From contig JAJEKV010000057.1 of NCBI GenBank assembly GCA_021234155.1, forward strand, positions 1,228,300 through 1,292,299: a DNA stretch of 64,000 bases, given 5' to 3'. The notes under the pieces are model-generated. The model saw nothing but the letters and a program-made list of their open reading frames with translations, was not told where the DNA came from and did not search any database. Origin of the DNA: Isoetes taiwanensis (lineage: Eukaryota > Streptophyta > Lycopodiopsida > Isoetales > Isoetaceae). Shown here piece by piece: positions 1-10,406 of the stretch. Position numbers and translations under genes: made by a program. Every line of letters begins with the position of its first letter. Position 1 is the stretch's first letter.

Positions 1-254
1 CCAGGCATTTGATCGATTCTCTACTCCCTAAAATCGTGTTCAGGGTGACTCTGGCCGTCTGGATGCAAGCACGAAGCCAAACTGTCATGTCGTGGCTTCT
101 AGCATGTCCGACCCCACAATATCTAGCTTGTTATGAGCCTTTGCAACGACACAAGTTTGGAACCAATGCCTAGGAAGGGGTTCTCTCTTCTCTCTCTTCG
201 GTCTCTCTGCACGTAAGCTCTCAACCATTTCAGAGGCAAAAAAGGCTGCCAAAA

Positions 255-285
255 CCTAAACCTAAACCAAAACCTAAAACCATGC
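255..285. repeat. Degenerate telomere-like AAACCT repeat
   Basis: A short run of AAACCT/AAACCA units, about five imperfect copies, directly precedes and is in frame with the PPR fragment that follows, so it reads as alternating Lys-Pro. It resembles a degenerate form of the plant telomere repeat on the minus strand, but with a six-base unit. It probably marks an insertion or repair junction in the PPR sequence; that origin is inferred. Confidence 0.45.
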
Positions 286-599
286 TTGTGCAAGATGAAG
301 TGTCATGGGCTGCCATAATTTCAGCATATGCCCAGCATGGTAATGCAGACAAGGTGCTTAAAGTGCTGCAAAAAATGCAAGAGAGAAAGATGGTTATTAG
401 CCACATAACTATTTGCAGCATTCTTTTAGCTTGTCGCAATGCTGGCTTCATTCAGGAAGCTTGCTATTGCTTTATTTCATTCAATGAAAATCAGGATGTT
501 GCATCTACGAATGAAACTTATAATGGCATGATTGGTCTTCTTGGACACACCGAGTGGCTTGATAAGGCAGAAAGTTTGCTTAACAATATGCCATATTAA
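282..599 (+). pseudogene. PPR protein fragment (PLS class)
   Basis: The 105-residue open frame carries pentatricopeptide repeats. It begins near a VSWAAIISAYAQHGNADKVL segment, typical of the repeat in plant organellar RNA-binding PPR proteins, and continues through a second repeat-like block ending near LDKAESLLNNMPY. Intact PLS-class PPR proteins usually have 400-800 residues with about ten or more repeats, so this is a short piece. The frame upstream is replaced by a Lys-Pro microsatellite and no E or DYW domain follows the stop. PPR proteins of this class normally act in chloroplast or mitochondrial RNA processing or editing; this fragment is probably not functional. It resembles the PPR debris at 59.5-61.6 kb. 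Confidence 0.7.
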
Positions 600-2683
600 C
601 CTATTATTGTCTCATGGTCGTCCTTTGGTTCTTGTTGCAAAACCAAAAATATTAAAAAGATTAGCGGCTAAAGTTCTAAAACTATAAATGTTATAGAAGA
701 AATCATTGATTGGACTCACTCTTGCTTTAGAGTGCTTTATAGGAGCAGCGTTGACATGACAGATCATAATTAATCTAGTTTTATGCATCAGCAAATGCCA
801 CCAGACCTTACAAATGTGGCATGGATAATGATAGTATCCAAATGTCCTTATGACATATCTTTCGCACAGAGCATAAACAACCTATTGGTTTTTTGTTTTC
901 AATTTAAGCTTTGGTAGAACAAAGCAGGTCTGTGATTTTGCGGGCTAAGATATCCCGCATTAGAGTTACAAGATGTCCATTTGATCCAATCTCCATTTCT
1001 AGACCTGACCAAATATTGTCCAGGTCAAAATTTGCTATTTCTACAGTTGATGCGCATCAGATAATATGAGTTGACTGCAGCATTTATAGCAGCAGGAAGC
1101 ATGTTTTGGCATGTGTAATAAAAGAGTTCACATCAGACTGAAAGTGCGAGTAACGGACTTTTACCTACTTCAATCCTTCTAGCAATGACGTCAACAAAAT
1201 TGTTATAGCAAAAGAAATCATGCTCCGCTAGTTTGTTATAGATATCTGCTATAGTGCAGGCTGTTTTCTGCACAATGGTAAGGAGAAGAATCTAGTTCTT
1301 GCTTCAACATGAAGGTGACAACCAGCATTAACCATTCCCAATTCCATGGCCTCAGCGCTGAATCTTAGTTTCTATCATGTATTTATAATTTCTTTAGCAA
1401 ATGTTCATTAACAAACTGTGTAACGCATTATAGAAGTTTAAATTCTCTAGATGCTTTTGATCTTAGCAATGATGCTTTCGATGGTACTTTCCAAGCCACA
1501 CCAGGAAAAATAAATGTATTTTCTCCCTTGACAAACACAGGTTTTAGCCCTATACTTGAAAACATTGGCATTTAAATATGAATTGCAAGATGCAAAATGA
1601 TAGAAGCAGTGATCAGCCATCACCTGCAGATCTCCATGACCTTCATCATGAAAGAGCAACCTGGGTGGTTCAGGACAGAAAGTTATCGAGATACTAGATC
1701 CAGGCCATTCCAGGCAGTGCTGTGATTACATTACAGAGCTAGTCAAGAACTGATGGCTACATGCTTTTCATCTTAACTGAACAGTGCTAACTTTCCAGCC
1801 CGACAGACCTAACAGCATGAGAAACATATCACACAGATTCCTGAAAGAACAGGACTATAGATATAACTTCTTTTTCTAGACAGAATGTTTTTGCCTTGCA
1901 GACCCATGTGGTCTATCAAAAGAATACAAAAAGGTCTTTCCTGTTTTACATAACCCCGTGACATCTAAAACAATAACCATTATATTCTTGTATTATTATC
2001 CAAAGGCAACAAAACATACGAATAAAGATCAGAGAAGCAGCATCTTCACTGCAAAATAAGCTGGTAGCTTCCCATCATCATCGATACTATAGTCCCTTGG
2101 GATGGTATCTGGAATTCAAGTTCGAATTTCAGCATATATACAAGAATTATTAGCGTCAATCAACCTGCATTCCCGAGATTTGCGCCTTAAGAAATATGTC
2201 AGACTTTCTCGTACCCCGTTAGAAAGACTCACTTGAGCAGAAGCTGCATAACTAACCCTGGATAGCATATTTCAAGAGCTGTAGCACCAACTGAAGAGGT
2301 GAAAGTATTAAGGCAGTCAACAAGCAACTCCAGACTGACACCAAATCGTGGCCTGACATACTTGGCATAGAACGGAACAGTTTTAGGAACGGCAAGCCTC
2401 AAAGAACGAGTACGGCTAGCTCATTTGCACGGAATGGAACAGAACGACATTGTTTAAAAAACTAGTTAAAATGATCAAAAACATTGAAATCTTTCATAAT
2501 ATAACCTCCAAATATGTTAATTTGTAACAACAAACTCGCAAACTGTATAAAAAGCTTGAATATAATCAAACAATGCATATCTTACATCATAAATAAATAG
2601 ATGTACAATAAAAAGAGATTTTGTTATGCAATAAGCCTAAACATATAAAATGTGCTCAATATCGAAATCCCTGTGCTTAACCC
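600..2683. other. AT-rich intergenic DNA
   Basis: I see no supportable gene here. It holds the left copy of a diverged direct repeat (about 921-1110) whose partner lies at about 4505-4700. The last part (2350-2455) is rich in GAACG-type words that recur inverted near 3390-3570. Confidence 0.6.
921..1110. repeat. Diverged direct repeat, left copy
   Basis: About 190 bp is repeated in the same orientation at 4505-4700. Both copies share long blocks such as ACCAAATATTGTCCAGGTCA and CAGTTGATGCGCATCAGA, with scattered substitutions and small indels. Neither copy shows a convincing reading frame across the pair, so this looks like two copies of an old mobile or segmental repeat. Confidence 0.75.
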
Positions 2684-2686
2684 TAA

Positions 2687-3050
2687 GGGCCCGGTCACAT
2701 GATGCCGTCAACAGGGTTCGGATGCTGTCAATGATATAATGAGAAGAGGTCACATGCTAAATTTTGACAGGGAAGAAACCCTATTGATAGGAATCCATTC
2801 ACGGGCTCCTGCATCGGTTGCAAGCATTGCCGTCAATAGGGATGTCAGAGATGATGCCATGTGGATGATTTCATAGCACTTGGCAGCAATCCTGTATCGG
2901 ATCACAAACAGCGGCGCAAAATTTTCTTGCTTCCATTCTTTCTTTGAAACGTGGAATCCTGAGTCTGATAGGATCATGTGACCTCGAGCATCAGAAAACG
3001 TTAATGGCAATAGGGATTTCTCCATGTTGACGGCATCATGTGACGGACCC
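2687..3050. mobile_element. Tourist-like MITE (PIF/Harbinger type)
   Basis: This 364-bp element has terminal inverted repeats of about 28-30 bp. The left end reads GGGCCCGGTCACATGATGCC and continues CGTCAACAGGG. The reverse complement of the right end reads GGGTCCGTCACATGATGCCG and continues TCAACATGG. Both ends are flanked by TAA (2684-2686 and 3051-3053), the TWA-type target duplication of PIF/Harbinger elements. No transposase is encoded, so it is a non-autonomous miniature element that would have needed a transposase in trans. The family call rests on target duplication and end sequence only. Confidence 0.82.
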
Positions 3051-3053
3051 TAA

Positions 3054-4504
3054 TATATAGAACCCTGATATATAAAGATCCGAGAAAATGATTGGGTTTG
3101 CTCCAGGAAACAAGTTTGCTCATAGCAGGAATGGCCCGCTTTGCTTGCTCTGTGGCCTGGTTTGCTTGCTCAGGAATGGCCCGGTTTGAATGCTTGGTTT
3201 GCTTTGCTCTTAATAGAAGTTTGCAAATAATACTCATTGTCGAAACTCGAGCAATACATGCAGATGCGGAAGTCTTGGTGCCAGCAAATGCTATTAGGTC
3301 CAATTATAGAAGGCAGGAGCAAATTCTTCCCAAAGAATCAGGAGCAAATGGTCGACCCGCATTCAATTTTGGCGGCAATTGTTAATTTGGCGTTCTTTGC
3401 CTTGAGAACGGTAGATTTTGGGGCAGAACGGCCGTTCTGCACGGCGTTCTTGCCAACAACAAAAGATCCAAACTTTTTATCCTGTACACGGCACGGTAGC
3501 ACGGGTGCTTCAACACGGCGTTCTATCGTTCTAATGGCATAGAGCGTCGTTCTATGCCAACTATATGGCCTGACCTCTGCACTAATTCATAGCTATGAAA
3601 AAGTTGAAAGCATGGAATTTAAAAACCCGGAATTTAAAGCTCACATCTTTGTGAGGCATCTTTTTGAAATACTTTAAGGCTTTTTTGACATTTCTGTCAC
3701 ATCCCTAAGCTTATTGCTTAATGTAATTCACAACATAACAATATGCCAATATATCAAATCTTAAGCTAGACAGATTGAAATCTAACCTTTAAATTTGGAG
3801 ATTAAAGTCTGGTGTGTCCCTTGTTATATCTTTGTTGTACTTGTCTTTGGAAGTGGAAGCTTCATCCACTCGTTCCATATTAACAGCTGTACTTCTGCTG
3901 ATAGCCAGCTTCATGCTACTTGTATGTTGTCTAGATCCAGTACTTAAGCTCTTAGATGGATCAATGAGCACCTGGGTGGTGCAGCAGATCGACCAGAGCA
4001 GCTGCCACAAGTATTATGCTCCACATGATATGTGTACTACCCTTTGTCCATTTTTGCATTTAGTCCCTTCTCTAAATCTTTCAGAAATCTTTTGGCTTCA
4101 ATGTTTTCTCCACTCTGTTAGTGAGTTGTGTTTCCCCCAAACATTTTCTTAAGATCCGCACCTAAATTTTCAGCATAAGCAATGGCATACAGAGATGATA
4201 TATGTGCCATGATGATGTTTCTCAAGTCTTGTCCGATCACAGTGGTGAATAGCAGCAAAGATAAATCTACGACACTGATTCATAAAGTCGTGTTTAAATT
4301 TCCTTTATTTCCATATCAACGTATCTCTTTTGCTACAAAACAGAACCATGTACACAACCCTAGCTGAATGGCTTTCAACTGCATTAGGCAAATTTCCAAC
4401 TGCAGAAAAATAATGATCAATTTCCTCCTCTTGCTTGGCACCTTTTTTCATCTAATGCGTACTTTCCTCAGCCTATTGAATGTGTTTCTAACCCATTATC
4501 AAGT
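3054..4504. other. Intergenic DNA with short repeats
   Basis: No gene is supported. About 3105-3215 holds an imperfect short repeat built from TTTGCTTGCTC and GGAATGGCCCG words. About 3385-3570 is a GAACG-rich stretch partly inverted relative to 2350-2455. Confidence 0.5.
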
Positions 4505-4700
4505 AGTCTATGATTTTGCAGGCTAAAATGTCACGCTTCAAAGTTACAAGATGTCCATTTGATCCAATCTCTATGTCTAGACCTGACCAAATATTGTCCA
4601 GGTCAAAATTTGCCATTCTACAGTTGATGCGCATCAGAGAATATGAGTTGTGCAACTGCAACACTTATAGCAGCAGAAAACATGTTTTGGCTAGTGCTAC
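4505..4700. repeat. Diverged direct repeat, right copy
   Basis: Partner of the repeat at 921-1110, same orientation and about 3.6 kb away. It is roughly 85 percent similar by eye. Confidence 0.75.
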
Positions 4701-5870
4701 TACTTGGGTCCTCAGAACTAAGGGCCTTGAAAGATTTCATTCCGATTCCATAGAAGACAGGCTATCATCTAAAAAATCGGTATAGTAAGGACCCATAAGT
4801 GTGCTTTCCAGAGACTGCTCTTCATCGCAAATTGTTTGAGAACAACTGCAACCACAATAAGGTGGAACATTATTTTCTGCGCCCCTAACCGCAAAAGGTT
4901 GTATTATAGCCAAAGTGTCGACCTCATTCTGATAAGGAGAAGCAAAGCAAGAAGATTTATTTGCAGCCTTCACATTATAGCTAGTGAATGCACTTGGCTA
5001 GGTGTAGGCTTAATCATCAAAGACTTTAATACTTCTGAATGAAAGAAGTTAGATTCAGGAGATTGTAAATGCCTATTATCTAATCCATGTAGTCTATAAC
5101 AAGCCAATTTCTGGCTTTTCTGTTTTGATCTTTGTCCTTCTCAAAGATAGCAGTAGACAATCCCGTAACTACAGGAGGAGGCAGTTTGTCTTGTAAAACA
5201 TGGAAAACATAGCACTGTTGTTTCAATTCAGGGTTGTTGACTTGTATAGGATATGATACTATAAACTTGGTAAGGAAACATATGTTGAGAGTTTTGTGTA
5301 CCTGTGCAGGACTTTGAGGAAGAGAAGATCAACATTACAGGTGCAGTTTGTACGACACTAGGATTCTCATCAAGCACGTCATTCTCTCTCGTTGGTAATG
5401 TTCTAGAGCACTGTTCTAATGTAAATGGTCTGTTGAAATTGTCTGCTACATGTACTACCCAGCAAGCTAATAGGATGTGAGTGACAGCTTGGAAAGTTCT
5501 TGCTTGTTTGTGATGGTTTAATGTTCTAGTAGCAATTACCTACTGATAAGGAGAGAATATCACTTTTATTATCACTAGCAGTATACCAGATGATCTTTTT
5601 TTACTTCATGTTATTACTTTACCTGCATGTGCAGAATGTTTTCATGGATGTGGCCAGATACCTTTATACCTATTGTGATAAATTAAGTTTGGCCTTTTGT
5701 CATCCTATAAGTTCCTCTATAAATACGAGCCAGATCTAGCATTTTTCTTCATGCAACAAAATCCTACTGCAGTAGAAAAAGAGTATTTCAATTTATACTA
5801 TTAGGTAAATTGTGACCGATCAAGTTCTCCCGACACCATTTATCGGCAACATAGAATAGCTTATACAACA
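4701..5870 (+). mobile_element. Possible decayed LTR (3' part)
   Basis: The end of this interval looks like the R/U5 side of an LTR. A TATA-like CTATAAATAC occurs near 5715, and the sequence ends in ACA at 5870 directly before a degraded primer-binding site. The left limit cannot be placed because no second LTR is visible. No coding region is supported in the interval. Confidence 0.35.
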
Positions 5871-5883
5871 TGGTATTGAGCCA
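5871..5883 (+). other. Degenerate LTR primer-binding site
   Basis: TGGTATTGAGCC closely resembles the plant initiator-Met primer site TGGTATCAGAGCC, with one substitution and one missing base. It lies directly after a plausible LTR end. I read it as the start of the internal part of a decayed plus-strand LTR retrotransposon. Confidence 0.45.
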
Positions 5884-7950
5884 ATACAGGATAAGGTTGA
5901 AGTCAGAATTCGGGCTGGGGTGTTACAAGCTTAGACCATTTATCTCGTGCAATTAATGGCAGCAACAAGCCCCTCCCAAATATAAACAACCATATCTTCA
6001 ATCGTAAATCATGAAAAGATGAAAGCCTTAGAAGTTGCTCCATTAAAGCATGCCATTTGTTAACAATGTGAGCTCCAAGCGTGAGAAAAAACATTAAAAG
6101 CATACAAATTCCCGAGTCATTGCGATTTACAGACTAGTCTCCATGTTGGAGGAGGATGAACATGGTTCCTAGCAGGGTATTTTCACACCTCAGTGAGATA
6201 ACCTCAACAAACTGAATTACTCTTTGAATGTATGGGTTTGTTGCCAGGAGATAGCTGTGTTTAGGTGGAAATTGAGTAACCATTGGCACATTTGTGCACG
6301 AATGTCATTGCTACAGTAAAATTTGAGTGTCCAACCATTGAGTATTGAGTATCCATTCAGTTCAATAATTAAATAATTTCCTGCTACAGTTTAATTCAAG
6401 TCGAACCATTGAGCATTGGATAATCCTCATTCATTAATTAAATAATTTCCTAGAAAATCTTCCTATGGTCTTAGTGGCTTTATTTGCGCATATATTTCAT
6501 GCATTGCTAGCAAGTAATAGATGATTTAAATTGATCTTAGTTGTCTCTTGAGAATTTTAACAAATATCATTAGCCACCATTTTAGTTTTAGGTATAGATG
6601 CCATTTGGATTTCTTTCTCAAAGTTTGCTTTGTATAAGGGGACTCCCTAAACCAATTGTGATGATTCTATATGAAATATAATTGCGGGTTAAGCAAACTT
6701 GAGATTACATATTCAATTGTAGTAAAACAGTAAATTAGAGAAAGCTGGTAAAGAGGGAAAGACAAGTGTAGTGTCAACTTGGAGAGTCTAACTCATATTC
6801 TAAGAGGTTAGTAATTTGATAATACATCACTAATTTGATAATTCCAAGAGGTCACTAAATAATTATTCAATGCTCGACATGTAGAAATCACTGTAGCAAT
6901 GAGAATGATCCTATGGATATAATCACTAACTTGAAGCCAATGCAGATACCACTGATCAACATAGTTTTTAATACTACTTATTTTTTGTAGAGGATTGTAC
7001 GGATGCTCCAAGAAGGTGAGGCCCAGAACTTGGCGGAGGAAGACTATGACATCGATTCCCAGATGATAGACCATTTTTTTAGGGACATGGAGTAGAGGGG
7101 GATGACATGTCTCGACACCATGATGACAGGACGGTGACAGTGGCAGTTGTGCGTATTGATAGACTTTGCATACTTATATTTTGTGTACTTGCATATGTAC
7201 TTTATATAATTTTTATATATATCAATTTCATCTCATGTTTATGTGCCAATTTGCAACCAATCAGGGACAATCAAAACTAGTTGCCCCGAGCTTTTTTTTT
7301 TTTTCCAAACACAATTTGCCACTGGTGGCAAAACTTATATATAATAATACTAATAAATTATAAAAGACTTTATGTAGAAAAAAATTAAATAAATAAATAC
7401 TATTAAATATCAGTATTGTAGCCTCCGTAGATATTAAGCTAGTTTGGCCACAAAATGTACTAACCTTCAAGGTTTTGAATAAGACAATGGGTTTACGCCC
7501 TAAAAGCGTTTGAGCTTCTCAACTATGTTCAGGTCAAAACTTCAATTCTGCGATATCCTTTTTGCCATACCCATCCCCATCTACGACTAGCAAAAAAGGG
7601 AACATCCCATGTTCTTTGACCCCGACAATAACAATACACCATATGCAATATAATCCATTGTAACTTTGGTTGAACATTAGGGACATGTATTTTCTGAAAG
7701 ATCCTCAACAAGTGGTGGAGGTTGCTCCTTTATGCAGGGTTCAATATTCCCCTGCCACATAGGAAAATACCAGAAATGCCATCGATCCGAGCCATCGGAT
7801 CGGTATTCTCGAATAGGCGAGCATGTATTCTCCCATGCATGCATGCATTGCATGTATTTTCTCGGGCTCTGGTTCGTTTGGGGATCGCTATTTCTTGCAG
7901 GTTCTTCATGAAATGGAGTAGTGCACGAGTCCTGTAATGTCCAACATAAC
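5884..7950. other. AT-rich intergenic DNA
   Basis: I see no gene. An imperfect duplication around 6290-6460 repeats an ATTAAATAATTTCCT block twice about 70 bp apart. There is a poly-T run at about 7291-7304. Short open frames here have no recognisable domain. Confidence 0.5.
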
Positions 7951-7984
7951 AAACATAGTTCAACCCAAAAGATAGTATCTTACC

Positions 7985-8191
7985 ATGAGAGCGCAGATAA
8001 ATGAAGAGCGCGGGATCTTTATTAAAGAAAAGAAAGTTATTGACAAGGCTAGCCAGTTAGATGCAAATAGGGCTAGATTTCCACTTCCATTCGCTCCTCT
8101 CCCAGAGCTCATCGAGGAGAGGATTGCATACCTCATCTTGGAGGCACGTCCGTGGATTTGGAAATCACGATGCTCACAACAGGACCCATAG
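7985..8191 (+). other. Coding-like stretch, unknown
   Basis: A 68-codon frame with balanced composition (EERGIFIKEKKVIDKASQLD, then PLPFAPLPELIEERIAYLI) stands out from its surroundings. It may be a relic of an LTR-retrotransposon gag or of a host exon. I recognise no family. It lies upstream of a GGGGCTACT-type tandem repeat, a motif often seen near the 3' part of plant Ty3/gypsy elements, which is weak support for a retroelement origin. Confidence 0.25.
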
Positions 8192-8655
8192 TACTGTCCC
8201 AAGAGTCCAGATACTCGCATGTATCCACCTTGACGACCCAAACCCAGCACGATCCTACATATTTCAAGGCAAGCAGATATTAGTATCACTAACTCTTACC
8301 AACAGACATTATTCACTAGGAAGAGGAGACTCGTTAGCAAGTTGAGGATCACTATTATCGAGCCCCATCCTCGAACGTTTCGGCCCCTTCATTCTTGGGA
8401 GTAGGCCAGTCCAACATGTGTATTCTGTTTGTTGCAAGACTTCTTCGATTCTTGCTACTGCAGGAATGTAGTAGAAAATAGTATACCAGGCAGGAAATTG
8501 ATTAGAACTAGGTAGTTAATTTATTTTAAGCTCTTTTGTTGGTCTAGCTACTACATTTATCTGAAGGCGACTCATGGCACTTCTTTTATGCAGACGAGAC
8601 TTTGCCAACCTTTTCTAGAGCGGGATGAGTTGCCTAGGTCCACGAGTCAGACGTG

Positions 8656-8776
8656 CTAGAAAACTTAGGGGCTACACATACATTATTGGCATGGGTGTTA
8701 AAAACCTTAGGGGCTACTCGTACATTGGCATGGGTGTTAGAAAACTTAGGGGCTACTCATACATTGGCATGGGTGT
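8656..8776 (+). repeat. Three-copy 39-42 bp tandem repeat
   Basis: Three units start near 8657, 8699 and 8738. Each contains a (G/A)AAAACTTAGGGGCTACT-type block and ATTGGCATGGGTGT. Spacings of 42 and 39 bp preserve one reading frame, giving a 13-14 residue repeat with LGATHTLAWV-like units. There is no evidence that it is translated. Confidence 0.8.
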
Positions 8777-8844
8777 ATACAACTAGCAAACTCACTCACA
8801 AGCATAACCCACAATGTAGAATTGCTAGCCCTGATTTTGCATGA

Positions 8845-10393
8845 GCTAACATTATGGAAGCTAGATAGCACTTAAATGGTCAATTTACAACTTTTGATTG
8901 GCATAGTTTTTTTCAACTTATAACTAGCATAGCTGACAAAATATTAGATTCTATTCATAATTGCGTGATATCTCCTGATTCTTTTATTTGAGCATCATTA
9001 TTGCTCGTTTTGTCCTGATTCTTTTCTTTCGGCATCGCCATCGCTCTTTTCGCATGAATGGCGTACAAGTTCACGTCTTCAAAAGTTGAGTCATCTCGGC
9101 CTCATATGCTCCTTGGCGACGTTACGACATCTTCGGAATCGCCCTAACAACGGTCTTGTACTTTTGACTATCTCCTGAACGCTTCTCTAGATCGCGAGAT
9201 TTGTGCGCTGCTAAAAATGCCAAATTTCTTGAAGAAGCCGGTTGTGCTCGAGTTTGGGTCATGGCAGACTCTCTTTGGCTTCAAGTCGAGAAGGTGGCTT
9301 GTTGAGGCTAGATCTTGACCTACTGCTTTTGATGAACTCGGGAACTGTCTGCTAATCGCACCATGAATTGTAAACTATCTGTCACTGCAAGTATTCCTTA
9401 TATGTTTCCTTCTTGTCTTTCTCGATATCATGCTTCAATTTGAAGGGGTTCTTCCCTGTCATATAAATCTTCGTCGATTTCTATGTCTTTGGCCATACTA
9501 GAATTGGTAGCCTTGCCGCTTGTTTTTCGGCCTCCTCCTCCTATTGGGGTACTTTTTTCTTTGGCTCTCGTACTATTATCGCCCTCGCCGATCTTCCCGC
9601 CGTTTTGTGCACTTTTCCAGGTCCTCCTCCCTTTCTCTTACCTTCTATCCTTTGGTGTGCTTGTTCCTCTACCTCCTTGGTTTGCTCTCCCTATTAGCTC
9701 CTCTTGGGCCACTTCTTCTATTCTATTCTATTCTATTCTATTCTTGTGAAGATGCCGACTCCCCTTTCCCTAAGAAACTTCCCCAAGCATTGAGGGCTTG
9801 GTCCACCATAGTGTCAAGGGGGTTGTTGAGCAAATTCAAGCTAATAGAGTCTGCGTCCCATCTGGGTCACTTTTCGACTTAAACTTGCTTATTCGGTGTA
9901 CTCCATGTCGAAAATTTCCCTAGAATTCACCTTACAATACGAAATGGGGCTACTTTTCAAGAGATTTTTAGCTGTCACTTTTTTTTTTAAATGTGAACGT
10001 ATTATAGTTAAGGGTTATTAATTAAAGTACTTTTTTATCATTACTTAACTATCTTTCAAACTTTTCCTATTTGTTTTGGGCCACATATTGGTCGTCTCAC
10101 CATTTTCTTTGCAAGCTTCCTATTGAGCGATCCTTCGTTCAATTTTCATTTGTAAAATGTAGCTCATGAACAACTTTGAGCTCAATTTACTAGAAGGTTT
10201 GTTTTGACTTTCTATTTAAAATTAGCTTACCCTAACAACTAGATTCGACTTGCTAATGACATTCTAACGATAGAAGAAAAAAATATCCCAATTTTCGAGG
10301 TTCACATTGGGGTTTTACCCCCAGATTTTCTACTAGGCCAGTTAGCTATTTAGGAAAATTGTTAGTGCTTGATCTTGGTCAACCAAGATCATT
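8845..10393. other. Decayed repeat region
   Basis: No gene is supported. A short TTCTA microsatellite is at about 9717-9744. Pyrimidine-rich pseudo-open frames around 9480-9880 have low-complexity Leu/Pro/Ser composition and look like chance frames. Confidence 0.5.
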
Positions 10394-10406
10394 GCTCGGA
10401 TACCAT
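10394..10406 (-). other. LTR primer-binding site (minus strand)
   Basis: Read on the minus strand, this is TGGTATCCGAGC, one mismatch from the initiator-Met primer site. It is preceded by GGAGCGTCACA, which looks like an LTR 3' end. The matching LTR would extend from about 10407 to higher coordinates. The same GGGAGCGTCA arrangement precedes the primer site at 48266, so the two may come from related elements, probably Ty3/gypsy-like. Confidence 0.5.

Noticed and set aside
7261-7470. Small gene near the poly-T run
   Set aside because: The frame is built of low-complexity AT-rich sequence and has no recognisable features.
9483-9882. Hydrophobic protein gene in two overlapping frames
   Set aside because: Pyrimidine-rich DNA gives Leu/Ser/Phe/Pro in several frames at once, and the frame runs through a TTCTA microsatellite; it looks like chance.
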